64,000 bases of DNA from Candidatus Rokuibacteriota bacterium (GTDB lineage Bacteria > Methylomirabilota > Methylomirabilia > Rokubacteriales > CSP1-6). Of the stretch, positions 55,965 to 64,000 are shown in pieces. The translations under genes and the position numbers were made by a program. The stretch covers positions 46,609-110,608 of the forward strand of contig QHTE01000065.1 in the NCBI GenBank assembly GCA_003220685.1, read 5' to 3'. Position 1 is the stretch's first letter. Each line of letters begins with the position of its first letter. The notes under the pieces were generated by a model. That model saw nothing but the letters and a program-made list of their open reading frames with translations, was not told where the DNA came from and did not search any database.

Positions 55965-57487
55965 TCGAGCTGGACGGGGGGCCGCTCGCGCTCGAGCACG
56001 TCGAGGCGGTCGCGCGCCGCGGCGAGGAGGTGAGGCTCGCCCCGGTCGCGGCCCGCATGCTCGCCGAGTCGCGCGCCTTCGTCGACCGGCTGGCCGCCGG
56101 CAGCGAGCCGATCTACGGGATCACGACCGGCGTGGGCAAGCTCAAGGACGTCGTGATTCCGCCGGGTGAGCGCGCCGAGCTCCAGCGCAACCTCGTGCTG
56201 AGCCACGCCGGCGGCATGGGGGCGCCGCTGCCCGCGGCCGAGGTCCGCGCGATCATGCTCCTGCTCGCGGCCTCGCTCGCGCGCGGCGCCTCCGGCGTGC
56301 GGCCCGTCGTCGTCGAAACCGTGATCGCGTGCCTGAACCGGCGGGTCCACCCGGTCGTGCCCGAGCTCGGGTCGGTCGGCGCCTCGGGAGACCTGGCGCC
56401 GCTCGCGCACGTGGCGCTCTGTCTCGTCGGCGAGGGCACCGCGTCCGACGAGGGGCGGCCGGTTCCGGCGCGCGAAGCGCTCGCGCACGCGGGCCTCACG
56501 GCGCTCGTCCTCGAGACCAAGGAAGGCCTGGCGCTCCTCAACGGAACCCATCTCATGGCCGGGCTCGGCGCCCTCGCGGTCCTCGACGCCGGGCGGCTCA
56601 CCCGGCTGGCCGACGTCACCGGCGCGATGTCCTTGGAGGCGCTGATGGGTTCGAACGCGGCGTTCGACCCGCGGATCCACGCGCTCCGGCCCCATCCGGG
56701 CCAGCTCGCGGCGGCCGCGAACTTGAGGAGGCTCACCGCGGAGAGCGCCATCATCGCCTCGCACCGGGACTGCACGCGCGTCCAGGACGCCTACAGCCTG
56801 CGCTGCATGCCGCAGGTGCACGGGTCGACCCGGGAGGCGGTGACGTTCGCGCGGTCGGTGATCGAGCGCGAGCTGGCCTCGGTCTCCGACAATCCGCTCG
56901 TGTTCCCGGCGGCCGGCGCGGTCCTGAGCGGCGGCAACTTCCACGGCGAGGTGCTGGGGCTCGCGCTCGACACGCTCGCCCTGGGGCTCGGTCAGCTCGC
57001 CGGCATCTGCGAGCGCCGGATCGACCGGCTCGTGAACCCGCTGACGAACGAGGCGCTGCCGCCCTTTCTCTCGCCGCGCGGCGGCGTGCACTCCGGCTAC
57101 ATGATCGCGCAGTACGGGGCCGCGGCCCTGGCGTCCGAGCTCAGGACGCAGGCCGTGCCAGCGAGCGTGGAGTCGATACCGACCTCCGGGCTGCAGGAGG
57201 ACTACAACTCGATGGCGGCCGGCTCGGCGCTGAAGGCCCGCCGCGCGGTCGGCCTGGCGCATCGGGTGGTCGCGATCGAGCTCCTGCTGGCGGCGCAGGC
57301 CCTCGATTTCCGGGCGCCGCTGGCGCCGGGACGCGGGAGCGCGGCGGCCCGCGCGGCGGTCCGCGCGCGGATCGCGCCGCTCGACCGCGACCGCTATCTC
57401 AAGGCCGATCTCGACGCCGCGCTGGCGCTCTGCGAGGAGGGCGCCGTGCTCGCGGCGGTGGAAGGCGCGATCGGCCCGCTGGAGTGA
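55961..57487 (+). CDS. hutH: Histidine ammonia-lyase
   Basis: 508 residues, ATG 55961 overlapping the amidohydrolase stop. The MIO prosthetic group forms from Ala141-Ser142-Gly143 in GSVGASGDLAPLAH. Catalytic Tyr in YGITTGVGKLKD (about residue 52) and the HRDCTRVQDAYSLRCMPQVHG segment are intact, as are SDNPLVF and GGNFHGEVLGLA. It removes ammonia from histidine to give urocanate for hutU. Confidence 0.95.
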   Translation: MIELDGGPLALEHVEAVARRGEEVRLAPVAARMLAESRAFVDRLAAGSEPIYGITTGVGKLKDVVIPPGERAELQRNLVLSHAGGMGAPLPAAEVRAIMLLLAASLARGASGVRPVVVETVIACLNRRVHPVVPELGSVGASGDLAPLAHVALCLVGEGTASDEGRPVPAREALAHAGLTALVLETKEGLALLNGTHLMAGLGALAVLDAGRLTRLADVTGAMSLEALMGSNAAFDPRIHALRPHPGQLAAAANLRRLTAESAIIASHRDCTRVQDAYSLRCMPQVHGSTREAVTFARSVIERELASVSDNPLVFPAAGAVLSGGNFHGEVLGLALDTLALGLGQLAGICERRIDRLVNPLTNEALPPFLSPRGGVHSGYMIAQYGAAALASELRTQAVPASVESIPTSGLQEDYNSMAAGSALKARRAVGLAHRVVAIELLLAAQALDFRAPLAPGRGSAAARAAVRARIAPLDRDRYLKADLDAALALCEEGAVLAAVEGAIGPLE

Positions 57488-57493
57488 GGCGCC

Positions 57494-57904
57494 TCAGCGC
57501 TTGAGGTCGAGTCCGTCGCGGTCGGCGGACGCGACGTCCGCCGACTGGCCCTTCGTGTTCTTGCAGTGGCCCTCGAAGTGCACGCCCTCTTCGACGACGA
57601 TCACCGGCGCCTCGACGTCGCCGTAGACGCGGGCGGTGCCCCGCAACTCGACCCGCTCGGTGGCGAGGACGTTGCCGATCACCTCACCGTTGATCAGGAC
57701 GACCCCGGCGCGGACCGTGGCGTTGACGATGCCCTTCTCGCCGATGATGAGGCTGTCGCTCGAATTGATCTCGCCGCTGAACTTGCCGTTCATCATCACG
57801 GTCCCGTTGAAGGTGAACTTGCCCTCGATCTCGGACCCTTCGTCGATGAAGGCCGTGAGGTCGCTGCCGCTCCGGCTCGGCTCCTTGCTCTTGCGCCACC
57901 GCAT
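57494..57904 (-). CDS. Bactofilin
   Basis: 136 residues. The polymer-forming DUF583 beta-helix reads FIDEGSEIEGKFTFNGTVMMNGKFSGEINSSDSLIIGEKGIVNATVRAGVVLINGEVIGNVLATERVELRGTARVYGDV with turns every ~17 residues, flanked by short disordered tails. Self-assembling cytoskeletal filaments at the membrane. It lies 23 bp behind a second bactofilin. Confidence 0.9.
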   Translation of the reverse strand: MRWRKSKEPSRSGSDLTAFIDEGSEIEGKFTFNGTVMMNGKFSGEINSSDSLIIGEKGIVNATVRAGVVLINGEVIGNVLATERVELRGTARVYGDVEAPVIVVEEGVHFEGHCKNTKGQSADVASADRDGLDLKR

Positions 57905-57927
57905 GACGTTCGCCCCCGAGGGGCCGC

Positions 57928-58392
57928 CTACCGTTGACCGCTGAGCTGCGCAGTCCGCACGTCGTCCAGGTAGAGCGGCCGCTGGCCGTTGGGAAGCTCG
58001 TTCATCTTCGAGACGTTGCCGTTGAAGAAGCCGCCCTTGGAGATCACGAGTGAATCCGTCGTGATGTTACCGGTGACGCGGCCCGAGTCGGTGATCTCGA
58101 CGTTGCCGGTCGCGATCATGTTGCCCTGGTAGCTGCCCATGATGATCGCGTCCACGGTCTGGACGTTGGCGTTGACCACGCCCTTCTCGCCGATGACCAG
58201 CTTGCCGCCGACGTTCATCTCGCCGCCGACCTCGCACTCGACCTGGATCGAGTCCGCGATGTCGAACTTGCCCTCCATGCGCGCGCGCTCGCCGACCACC
58301 GAGAGCAGCGGGATCGCCGGGGCGGCAGGCTGCCCGTTCTCCGATGCCGGTAGAGACCCCGGCTTCTGGGCACCCTTCTGGTGACTGAACAT
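57928..58392 (-). CDS. Bactofilin (second paralogue)
   Basis: 154 residues from ATG 58392 (AAGGAG 11 nt upstream). N-terminal Pro/Ala-rich tail, then beta-helix repeats RMEGKFDIADSIQVECEVGGEMNVGGKLVIGEKGVVNANVQTVDAIIMGSYQGNMIATGNVEITDSGRVTGNITTDSLVISKGGFFNGNV. Its repeats and tails differ from the downstream paralogue, so the pair may co-polymerise or act at different sites. Confidence 0.9.
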   Translation of the reverse strand: MFSHQKGAQKPGSLPASENGQPAAPAIPLLSVVGERARMEGKFDIADSIQVECEVGGEMNVGGKLVIGEKGVVNANVQTVDAIIMGSYQGNMIATGNVEITDSGRVTGNITTDSLVISKGGFFNGNVSKMNELPNGQRPLYLDDVRTAQLSGQR

Positions 58393-58463
58393 CGGAAGGC
58401 TCCTTACGCTGTGAGGCCGCTCGGATGAGCGGGGGAGGCTTAACTCCAGCATCTTCAGGCGTA

Positions 58464-58487
58464 GCATCCCCGAACAGAGGGTGTCAA
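58464..58487 (-). promoter_or_regulatory. Promoter of the bactofilin genes
   Basis: On the minus strand TTGACA (58487-58482) with GGTTGACACCCTC context, then 17 bp to CTACGC (58464-58459). The -35 is perfect, the -10 weak. It separates the bactofilin unit from the upstream proteasome operon. Confidence 0.4.
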
Positions 58488-58585
58488 CCTTTGCGACCGG
58501 CCCCTGCCCGTGGTGCGTGGAGGCCTCGAAACGGCTTCCGGTTGTGCCCGGCCTGACGGGCTCCCCGACCGGCGGTGGGCGCGGC

Positions 58586-58623
58586 GGTCGTCGCGTGGCC
58601 GGGGTCCCCGGCCGAGGCGCAGC
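58586..58623 (+). repeat. GC-rich palindromic intergenic repeat, partial copy 3
   Basis: Read on the minus strand it begins GCGCCTCGGCCGG, then GACCCCGGCC and CGCGACG, matching the left two-thirds of the element at 28550 with a two-base gap. It lies 16 bp after the pafA stop in the opposite orientation to the other two copies. The right end (CGCACTG) is missing. Confidence 0.45.
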
Positions 58624-58638
58624 TGGCGTCTCCCGCGA

Positions 58639-59994
58639 CTAGAACGAGCGGATGAGCCGCTCGACCCGCTCGTCGTGGGACTGGAAGGGGTCCTTGCAGA
58701 GGATCGTCTCGCGCTCCGGGTCGTTGAGCTTCAGGTAGACCCAGTCCACGCGGTAGTCCTTGCCCTTCAGGTTGGCCTGCCGGATGAACTCGCCCCGGAG
58801 GCGCGCCCGCGTGGTCTGCGGCGGGACGTGCTTGGCCTGCTCGATGGTCTCGTCGTCGGTGATCCGGTCAACGTGATCGTTGGCGATCATGCGGTAGTAA
58901 ACGCCCTTGTCGGGCCGGATGTCGTGGTACTGCAGGTCGAGCAGCGACACTTTCGGGTCCCGCCACGACAGGCGGTGGCGATTCATGAAGTTGTCGATCA
59001 GCTGACGCTTGATGACCCAGTCGAGCTCGCGGCCGAGCTGCATCGGATCGGACTCGAGCTTGGCGAGCACGTCGGTCCAGCGGGCGAGGACGTCCCTGGT
59101 GGTGGCGTCGGCGTTGATCGAGGCGACGTAGCGCGTGGCGTACTCGAGGTACTCGAGCTGCATCTGGAGCGCCGTAATCGAGCGGCCGTCCTTCAGCTTT
59201 ATCGCCTCGCGGAGCGTCGGATCGTGCGAGATGTCGCGGATCGCCTGCACCGGCGACTGCAGCGAGTAATCGCGGTCGAAGAAGCCGTCCTCGATCATGT
59301 CGAGCACGAGCGCGGTCGTGCCGATCTTCAGGTACGTGGCGACTTCCGACATGTTGGAATCGCCGACGATGACGTGCAGCCGGCGGTAGCGCTCTGCGTC
59401 GGCGTGCGGCTCGTCGCGGGTGTTGATGATCGAGCGCGACGACGTCGTGGCGCCGGAGATCTCCTGGCAGATGTGCTGCGCGCGCTGCGACAGGCAGTAG
59501 TGGAAGCCGCGCGGCGTCTGGAGCACCTTGCCGGCGCCCGCGAAGATCTGCCGGGTCACGAAGAACGGGATCAGCGCCTCGGCGAGCCGCTGGAACGAGA
59601 CGTCGCGCGAGACCAGGTAGTTCTCGTGGCAGCCGTACGAGTTGCCCGCCGAGTCGGTGTTGTTCTTGAAAAGCAGGATGTTGCCGGAGATCCCGTCCTC
59701 CCGGAGGCGCTTCTCGGCCTGGTGGAGCAGGTCCTCGACGATCCGCTCGCCCGCCTTGTCGTGGATGACCAGCTCGGCGACGTCGTCGCACTCGGGCGTG
59801 GCGTACTCCGGATGGAATCCGGTGTCGAGATAGAGACGCGCGCCGTTTTCCAGGAACACGTTCGCGTTGCGGGCGCCAGGGATGACCTTCTCGAACAGGT
59901 AGCGCGCGACGTTGTCGGGCGAGAGGCGGCGTTGGCCGTTGAGGGTGCAGGTGAGGCCGTACTCGTTCTCGAGGCCGAAGATCCGACGCTTCAT
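58639..59994 (-). CDS. pafA: Pup--protein ligase PafA
   Basis: 451 residues, the length of actinobacterial PafA. It ligates Pup (C-terminal Glu) to substrate lysines. N-terminal [17 protein letters not shown] with metal-binding Glu, catalytic Asp57 in [18 protein letters not shown]-site [51 protein letters not shown], and C-terminal [10 protein letters not shown]...DWVYLKLND...[17 protein letters not shown]. Its ATG overlaps the prcA stop (ATGA). It is the last gene of the proteasome operon. Confidence 0.96.
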   Translation of the reverse strand: MKRRIFGLENEYGLTCTLNGQRRLSPDNVARYLFEKVIPGARNANVFLENGARLYLDTGFHPEYATPECDDVAELVIHDKAGERIVEDLLHQAEKRLREDGISGNILLFKNNTDSAGNSYGCHENYLVSRDVSFQRLAEALIPFFVTRQIFAGAGKVLQTPRGFHYCLSQRAQHICQEISGATTSSRSIINTRDEPHADAERYRRLHVIVGDSNMSEVATYLKIGTTALVLDMIEDGFFDRDYSLQSPVQAIRDISHDPTLREAIKLKDGRSITALQMQLEYLEYATRYVASINADATTRDVLARWTDVLAKLESDPMQLGRELDWVIKRQLIDNFMNRHRLSWRDPKVSLLDLQYHDIRPDKGVYYRMIANDHVDRITDDETIEQAKHVPPQTTRARLRGEFIRQANLKGKDYRVDWVYLKLNDPERETILCKDPFQSHDERVERLIRSF

Positions 59995-60701
59995 GGGCCC
60001 GTCCTGCCCAAGCGGGCTGTGCCCAGGAGTTGCCCCAGCGCCTCCAGCGGGATCCTCCGGAACTTGCGCCGCGCCTTGGTGCGGTCGAGCACGGCGACCT
60101 CCAGATCCTTCTCGGTCAGAGTCTTGTTCTGCGTCACGGTCAGGGCGCGCACGCCGAGCTGCAGCGCCTCGTCGAGCGGCATGCCCTCCTTGTGGTGATC
60201 TTTCAGAAAGCGCCGGATCTCGTCGGACTGGCCGCCCATGGCCGCGTAGTTGCGCTCGTCCTCGATCGTGCCGTCGTAGAGGATGTGATAGATCTCGTTG
60301 CGCGCGCCGTTGGCGTCGCCGACCTCGGCCACCAGCACCTCGACCTCGAAGGGCTTGATGTCCTGCGTGAAAATGTTGCCGAGGGCCTGCGAGTACGCGT
60401 TGGCCAGCGCCTTGGCCGTCACGTCCCCCCGGCTGTAGGAATAGCCCTTGACGTCTGCGTGCCGGATGCCGGCGATCCGGAGATTCTCGAACTCGTTGTA
60501 CTTGCCGACCCCGGCGAACGCGATCCGGTCGTAGATCTCGGAGATCTTGTGCAGGAGGGTAGACGGGTTTTCGGCGACCAGGAGGATGCCGTCGCCGTAC
60601 TCGAGCGTGACGAGGGACCGGCCGCGCGAGATGCCCTTGCGGGCATACTCGGCCTTGTCCTTCATCATCTGCTCGGGGCTCACGTAGTAGGGGAGCGGCA
60701 T
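59991..60701 (-). CDS. prcA: 20S proteasome alpha subunit
   Basis: 236 residues. N-terminal [43 protein letters not shown] and [61 protein letters not shown] match PrcA. It forms the outer heptameric gate rings; the N-terminus ([11 protein letters not shown]) is the gate. It starts 3 bp after prcB and overlaps pafA. Confidence 0.96.
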   Translation of the reverse strand: MPLPYYVSPEQMMKDKAEYARKGISRGRSLVTLEYGDGILLVAENPSTLLHKISEIYDRIAFAGVGKYNEFENLRIAGIRHADVKGYSYSRGDVTAKALANAYSQALGNIFTQDIKPFEVEVLVAEVGDANGARNEIYHILYDGTIEDERNYAAMGGQSDEIRRFLKDHHKEGMPLDEALQLGVRALTVTQNKTLTEKDLEVAVLDRTKARRKFRRIPLEALGQLLGTARLGRTGP

Positions 60702-60704
60702 GGC

Positions 60705-61520
60705 TCAGGCCCCGTTCCCGGTGCGCGAGCGCTCGCCCAGGATCGCCTCGCAGAGACCCTTGACCTCTTCCTCGGGCACGTCGCCGAATCCGGACCGCGT
60801 GATGGTCTTCACCGACGGAAAGATCCCGCGCACCAGATCGGGCCCGCCGGTCCCGACGTCCTCGTCGGCGGCGTCGATGAGCGCCTCGAGCGAGACCCGC
60901 AGCGCCTCGTCGCGGGACATGTCGCGCTTCCAGAGCTTCTTCAGCGAGTCGCGCGCGTCCTTCGAGCCCGAGCCCTGCGCGTCGAAGTTGGTCTCCTCGT
61001 AGCGGCCGCCCGTGATGTCGTACTTGAACAGCCGGCCCAGGCCCGCCTTCTCGTCGAAGCCCGCGAAGATCGGCACCACCACCAGGCCCTGCATCGCCGC
61101 CGGCAGGTTCATGCGGATCATCTGGGAGAGCCGGTTCGCCTTGCCCTCCAGCGAGAGGTTCTCGCCCTCGACCTTCTCGTAGTGCTCGAGCTCGGTCTGG
61201 AAAAGCTTCGCCATCTCCATCGCCGGGCCGGCCGCGCCGGCGATGCCGACGCCCGAGAGCTCGTCGGACTTGAAGATCTTCTCGATGCGGCGGCTCGCGA
61301 CCTGATAGCCGGCGGTCGCCTGACGATCGCCGGCCATGATCACGCCGTCACGGTAGCGTACCGAGAGGACCGTCGTGCCGTGCACCGGCTCGCGGACCTC
61401 GGCGGCCGCCGGGACCTCGTGGCCCGGGATCAGGTGCGGCGACTCCCGGCGGAGCACCTCGAGGAAGCTCGAGTTGGAGTAGTCATTGAAGAGCGACCGC
61501 CAGCGCTCGCCGTCCGTCAT
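60705..61520 (-). CDS. prcB: 20S proteasome beta subunit
   Basis: 271 residues. A 48-residue propeptide ends in [31 protein letters not shown], giving Thr49 as the catalytic N-terminal threonine after self-processing. Lys in the [16 protein letters not shown] segment and the later [12 protein letters not shown] fit active beta subunits. It forms the inner proteolytic rings. ATG 61520 begins 2 bp after the dop stop, leaving no room for pup. Confidence 0.96.
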   Translation of the reverse strand: MTDGERWRSLFNDYSNSSFLEVLRRESPHLIPGHEVPAAAEVREPVHGTTVLSVRYRDGVIMAGDRQATAGYQVASRRIEKIFKSDELSGVGIAGAAGPAMEMAKLFQTELEHYEKVEGENLSLEGKANRLSQMIRMNLPAAMQGLVVVPIFAGFDEKAGLGRLFKYDITGGRYEETNFDAQGSGSKDARDSLKKLWKRDMSRDEALRVSLEALIDAADEDVGTGGPDLVRGIFPSVKTITRSGFGDVPEEEVKGLCEAILGERSRTGNGA

Positions 61521-61522
61521 CG

Positions 61523-63019
61523 TCACATTCCGGACGCGCGCGAGATGTTGCGCAGGAGATCGGCGGCCGTCGGCGACTCGGTCAAGAGCTGGCGCACGTG
61601 CGCCTCCGTGCCCCGCAGCGGCTCCAGCATGAAGATCTTCTTCAGCGGGCCCTCCTTGAGGTCGAAGATGACGGAGTCCCAGCTCGCCGAGACGATCTCG
61701 TCCGCGTAGCGCTGCAGACACATGCCGCGGAAGTAGGCCCGCGTGTCCTTCGGCGGATCGTAGATGGCCTTCGAGATCTCGTCGTCGGTCGCGATGCGCT
61801 CGACCGCCTCGGCCTCCTCGAGCTTGTAGTACAGGCCGCGGCCGGGCCGGATGTCGTGGAACTGAAGGTCGATCATCTGCACGCGCGAGTCGTTCCATTC
61901 CAGGTCGTGCTTGGCCATGTAGTTCTCGATCAGCTGGCGCTTGATCACCCAGTCGAGCTCTCGGCCGAGCTGCATCGGGTCGTCGGCGAGCCGGTCGAGG
62001 GTCGATTCCCAGCGTGCGAGGACGTCGCGCACCCAGGGCTCGGCCTCGCGGTCGCGGTAATAGCGGTGCGCCATCGCCAGGAACTCGCGCTGCAGGTCGA
62101 CCGCCGTGATGCTGCGGCCGTCCTTGAGCCGGAACGTCTCGCGGCAGGTGAGGTCGCGCGACACCACGCGGAAGGCGCCGACCGGCCCGTCGACCGAGAG
62201 ATCGCGCTCGATGAAGTCGTCCTCGACCATGCTCAGCACGATGGCCATCGTGCCGACCTTGAGGTAGTTCGACACCTCGCTCATGTTGGCGTCGCCGACG
62301 ATGACGTGCAGGCGGCGGTACTTCTCCGGGTCGGCGTGGGGCTCGTCGCGCGTGTTGATGATCGGGCGCGAGTGCATCGTCTCCAGCCCGACCTCGGTCT
62401 CCAGGAAGTCGGCGCGCTGCGAGATCTGGTAGTCGCACGGATCGGCGTTGTTCTCGGCGCCGACCTTCCCGGCGCCGGTGAAGATCTGGCGGCTCACGAA
62501 GAAGGGCATCATGTGCTGGACGATGCGCGCGAACGGCACCCGGCGGTCCATCAGGTAGTTCTCGTGGGTGCCGTACGAGTTGCCTTTATTATCGGTGTTG
62601 TTCTTGTAGATCAGGATCCGCTGCTCGGGCGGGGAGACTGCTTCTGCCCTCTGTCGAGAAAGGTTCAGTATTCTTTCGCCGGCCCGATCCCAGATGACGA
62701 GATCTCTCGGATTCGTCGTCTCCGGGCTCGAGTACTCCGGATGCGCGTGGTCGACGTAGAAGCGCGCGCCGTTGGAGAGGATCAGGTTGATCAGGCGCGA
62801 CTCTTCCTTGGAGGTGCCTTCCTTCTCCTCCATGTACTCGAAGCCGCGCGCGTCGCGCAGCGGGCTCTCCGCCTCGTAGTCCCAGCGCACGCGGGAGGAG
62901 CGGAAGGTCTCGTAGGAGTTGATCAGCAGCAGTGAGGAGAGGATCGGGTTGAAGTCCGGCTGATTCTTCACCGTGATCCCGTACTCGGTTTCGATGCCCA
63001 TGACTTTCGGGATCGCCAT
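61523..63019 (-). CDS. dop: Deamidase/depupylase of Pup (Dop)
   Basis: 498 residues from ATG 63019 (MAIPKVMGIETEYGI); an upstream in-frame ATG at 63097 would add 26 Pro/Gly-rich residues read through a hairpin and is unlikely. Glu of IETEYG, the Dop-specific loop after residue ~23 (NPILSSLLLINSYETF...RGFEYMEE), Asp90 in RFYVDHAHPEYSSPE and YKNNTDNKGNSYGTHENYLMDRRVPF define Dop. It deamidates Pup-Gln and removes Pup from substrates. Its presence implies a modifier ending in Gln, or a depupylase role only. Confidence 0.95.
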   Translation of the reverse strand: MAIPKVMGIETEYGITVKNQPDFNPILSSLLLINSYETFRSSRVRWDYEAESPLRDARGFEYMEEKEGTSKEESRLINLILSNGARFYVDHAHPEYSSPETTNPRDLVIWDRAGERILNLSRQRAEAVSPPEQRILIYKNNTDNKGNSYGTHENYLMDRRVPFARIVQHMMPFFVSRQIFTGAGKVGAENNADPCDYQISQRADFLETEVGLETMHSRPIINTRDEPHADPEKYRRLHVIVGDANMSEVSNYLKVGTMAIVLSMVEDDFIERDLSVDGPVGAFRVVSRDLTCRETFRLKDGRSITAVDLQREFLAMAHRYYRDREAEPWVRDVLARWESTLDRLADDPMQLGRELDWVIKRQLIENYMAKHDLEWNDSRVQMIDLQFHDIRPGRGLYYKLEEAEAVERIATDDEISKAIYDPPKDTRAYFRGMCLQRYADEIVSASWDSVIFDLKEGPLKKIFMLEPLRGTEAHVRQLLTESPTAADLLRNISRASGM

Positions 63020-63071
63020 GCCGTCCTCTGGAAAGACCGCCCCCCGGTAGTCACAGGGCTGGGGGGGAAAT

Positions 63072-63130
63072 GGGGGGGCGTTCGGACGCCCCCCCATTGC
63101 TTAATCGTCGGGGGCTCGCGGCGAGCCCCC
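63072..63130 (-). other. Two strong GC hairpins between mpa and dop
   Basis: 63072-63095 forms a 10-bp perfect stem (seven G-C pairs in a row, then CGT/ACG, TCGG loop). 63110-63130 forms a 9-bp perfect stem (GGGGGCTCG/CGAGCCCCC, 3-nt loop). Together they occupy most of the 117-bp gap between mpa and dop. They may set relative expression by RNA processing or partial termination. No coding sequence for a Pup-like protein is found here. Confidence 0.6.
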
Positions 63131-63136
63131 GCTGCG

Positions 63137-64000
63137 CTACAGGTACTGACCCGTATTGACGACCCTCTCGACACTCCGAAGCTTCTCTTTGGTCTCGCCC
63201 ATGAGCGGCTTCACGTAGACGATCCGCTCGCCCTTCTTGCCGGCGATCTTGGCCCAGTCGTCAGGGTTGGTGGTGTTGGGGAGGTCTTCGTTCTCCTTGA
63301 ACTCCTCACGAACGGCCGTCAGCAGGTCCTCGGCCATGATGCCCTTCGCGCCGCGGCCGATGTAGCGCTTGAGCGCGAGCTTCTTGGCCCGGCGCACGAC
63401 CGACTCGATCATGGCGCCCGACGAGAAGTCCTTGAAGTACAGCACTTCCTTGTCGCCGTTGGCGTAGGTGACCTCGAGGAAGCGGTTCTCCTCGCTCAGC
63501 GCGTACATGGCCTCGACGGTCGTGGTGATCATCGAGGTGATGGCGGTGGCGATGTCGGTGCCCCGGGTCTCGGACTCCGCAAAGGGGACGTCCGCGGTGA
63601 GGTACTTCGCGAAGATGTCGGAGGCGGACTCGCGGTCGGGGCGCTCGATCTTGATCTTCACGTCGAGCCGACCGGGGCGGAGGATGGCCGGGTCGATGAG
63701 GTCCTGGCGGTTGGAGGCGCCGATGACGATGACGTTCTTGAGGCCCTCGACGCCGTCGATCTCGGCCAGGAGCTGGGGCACGATCGTGGTCTCGACGTCG
63801 GAGGAGATGCCGGTGCCGCGGGTGCGGAACAGGGCGTCCATCTCGTCGAAGAAGACGATGACTGGCACGTCCTCGGCGGCCTTTTCCTTGGCTTTCACGA
63901 AAATCTCTCGAATCTTCCTCTCTGTTTCTCCTACGTACTTATTCAGCAGTTCGGGCCCCTTGATGTTGAGGAAGTAGCCCTTGATCTTCTCGCCGCGCTT
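63137..64000 (-). CDS. mpa: Proteasomal ATPase Mpa/ARC (C-terminal part; 5' end beyond window)
   Basis: About 287 residues are visible: [27 protein letters not shown], then Walker [15 protein letters not shown], sensor/arginine finger region [28 protein letters not shown], and the helical C-terminal domain. It ends GQYL, the C-terminal motif with which Mpa docks into the alpha-ring pockets of the 20S core. It unfolds pupylated proteins and feeds them to PrcBA. The N-terminal coiled coil (Pup receptor) and OB domains lie outside the window. Confidence 0.95.
   Translation of the reverse strand, partial: KRGEKIKGYFLNIKGPELLNKYVGETERKIREIFVKAKEKAAEDVPVIVFFDEMDALFRTRGTGISSDVETTIVPQLLAEIDGVEGLKNVIVIGASNRQDLIDPAILRPGRLDVKIKIERPDRESASDIFAKYLTADVPFAESETRGTDIATAITSMITTTVEAMYALSEENRFLEVTYANGDKEVLYFKDFSSGAMIESVVRRAKKLALKRYIGRGAKGIMAEDLLTAVREEFKENEDLPNTTNPDDWAKIAGKKGERIVYVKPLMGETKEKLRSVERVVNTGQYL

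Noticed and set aside
58393..58638. Search for a pup gene after pafA
   Set aside because: The minus-strand gap has no start codon before the bactofilin leader region; it holds a palindromic repeat copy and a TTGACA promoter instead.
63020..63097. Upstream ATG of dop and a possible small modifier gene in the mpa-dop gap
   Set aside because: The 26 extra codons are Pro/Gly-rich and run through a hairpin; no frame there ends in a Gly-Glu/Gln tail or is long enough for Pup.

Overview
The window is very GC-rich, gene-dense bacterial DNA with the coding density and ATGA/GTGA/TTGA gene overlaps of a free-living bacterium. Gram-negative envelope genes (kdsB, lipoproteins, HtrA) lie alongside a Pup-type 20S proteasome locus, flavin-dependent LLM oxidoreductases, many sugar/polyamine-type ABC transporter genes and a selenoprotein. 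That mix is what one would expect from the Methylomirabilota/Rokubacteria (NC10-related) lineage. The assignment is an inference, because no rRNA gene is present.

Layout. 1-3100 (+): an unrecognised conserved protein, a UGSC-family selenoprotein read through an in-frame UGA with a stem-loop directly behind it, LigB/LigA extradiol dioxygenase subunits and a broken cyclase gene. 3071-9976 (-): a small membrane protein, an LLM oxidoreductase, a DUF35 protein coupled to a cysteine-less thiolase-like protein, a coiled-coil protein and uvrA. 10089-12083 (+): a Fur/PerR regulator with a Fur-like box at its start codon, followed by a rubrerythrin / Fe-S oxidoreductase / DUF3501 operon damaged by deletions, and a cytochrome c. 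12153-14021: a PuuD-like membrane protein, a hyper-acidic protein, tRNA-Met and a DUF1989 protein. 14079-24807 (+): enoyl-CoA hydratase, then a tightly overlapping glycosyltransferase / PTPS / PTPS / folE / SDR set that looks like a (glycosylated) tetrahydropterin pathway, then iscA, a MoaD-MoaE fusion, tilS, htrA, an NtrC-type regulator and an M20 peptidase.

24835-32071 holds a lipoprotein, a hydrolase, a methyltransferase, mgtE, apgM, an FAH-family hydrolase, a CusF-like protein and another cytochrome c. 32205-35389 (+) is an ABC transporter (binding protein plus two permeases, no ATPase) behind a promoter with a perfect palindrome. 37117-44602 (-) is a large ABC operon with two nearly identical binding proteins, two permease pairs and one ATPase. 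An MFS transporter, a shattered mscS pseudogene, a radical SAM protein, TPR proteins, kdsB, an LLM oxidoreductase and a His-tailed DMT transporter follow. 52934-57487 (+) is a histidine-degradation (hut) operon. 57494-58392 (-) encodes two bactofilins.

58639-64000 (-) is the proteasome locus in the order mpa-dop-prcB-prcA-pafA. The gene for the modifier (Pup or a Pup-like protein) is absent from its usual place between dop and prcB, where only 2 bp remain. Three related GC-rich palindromic elements lie in intergenic gaps (5165, 28550, 58586).
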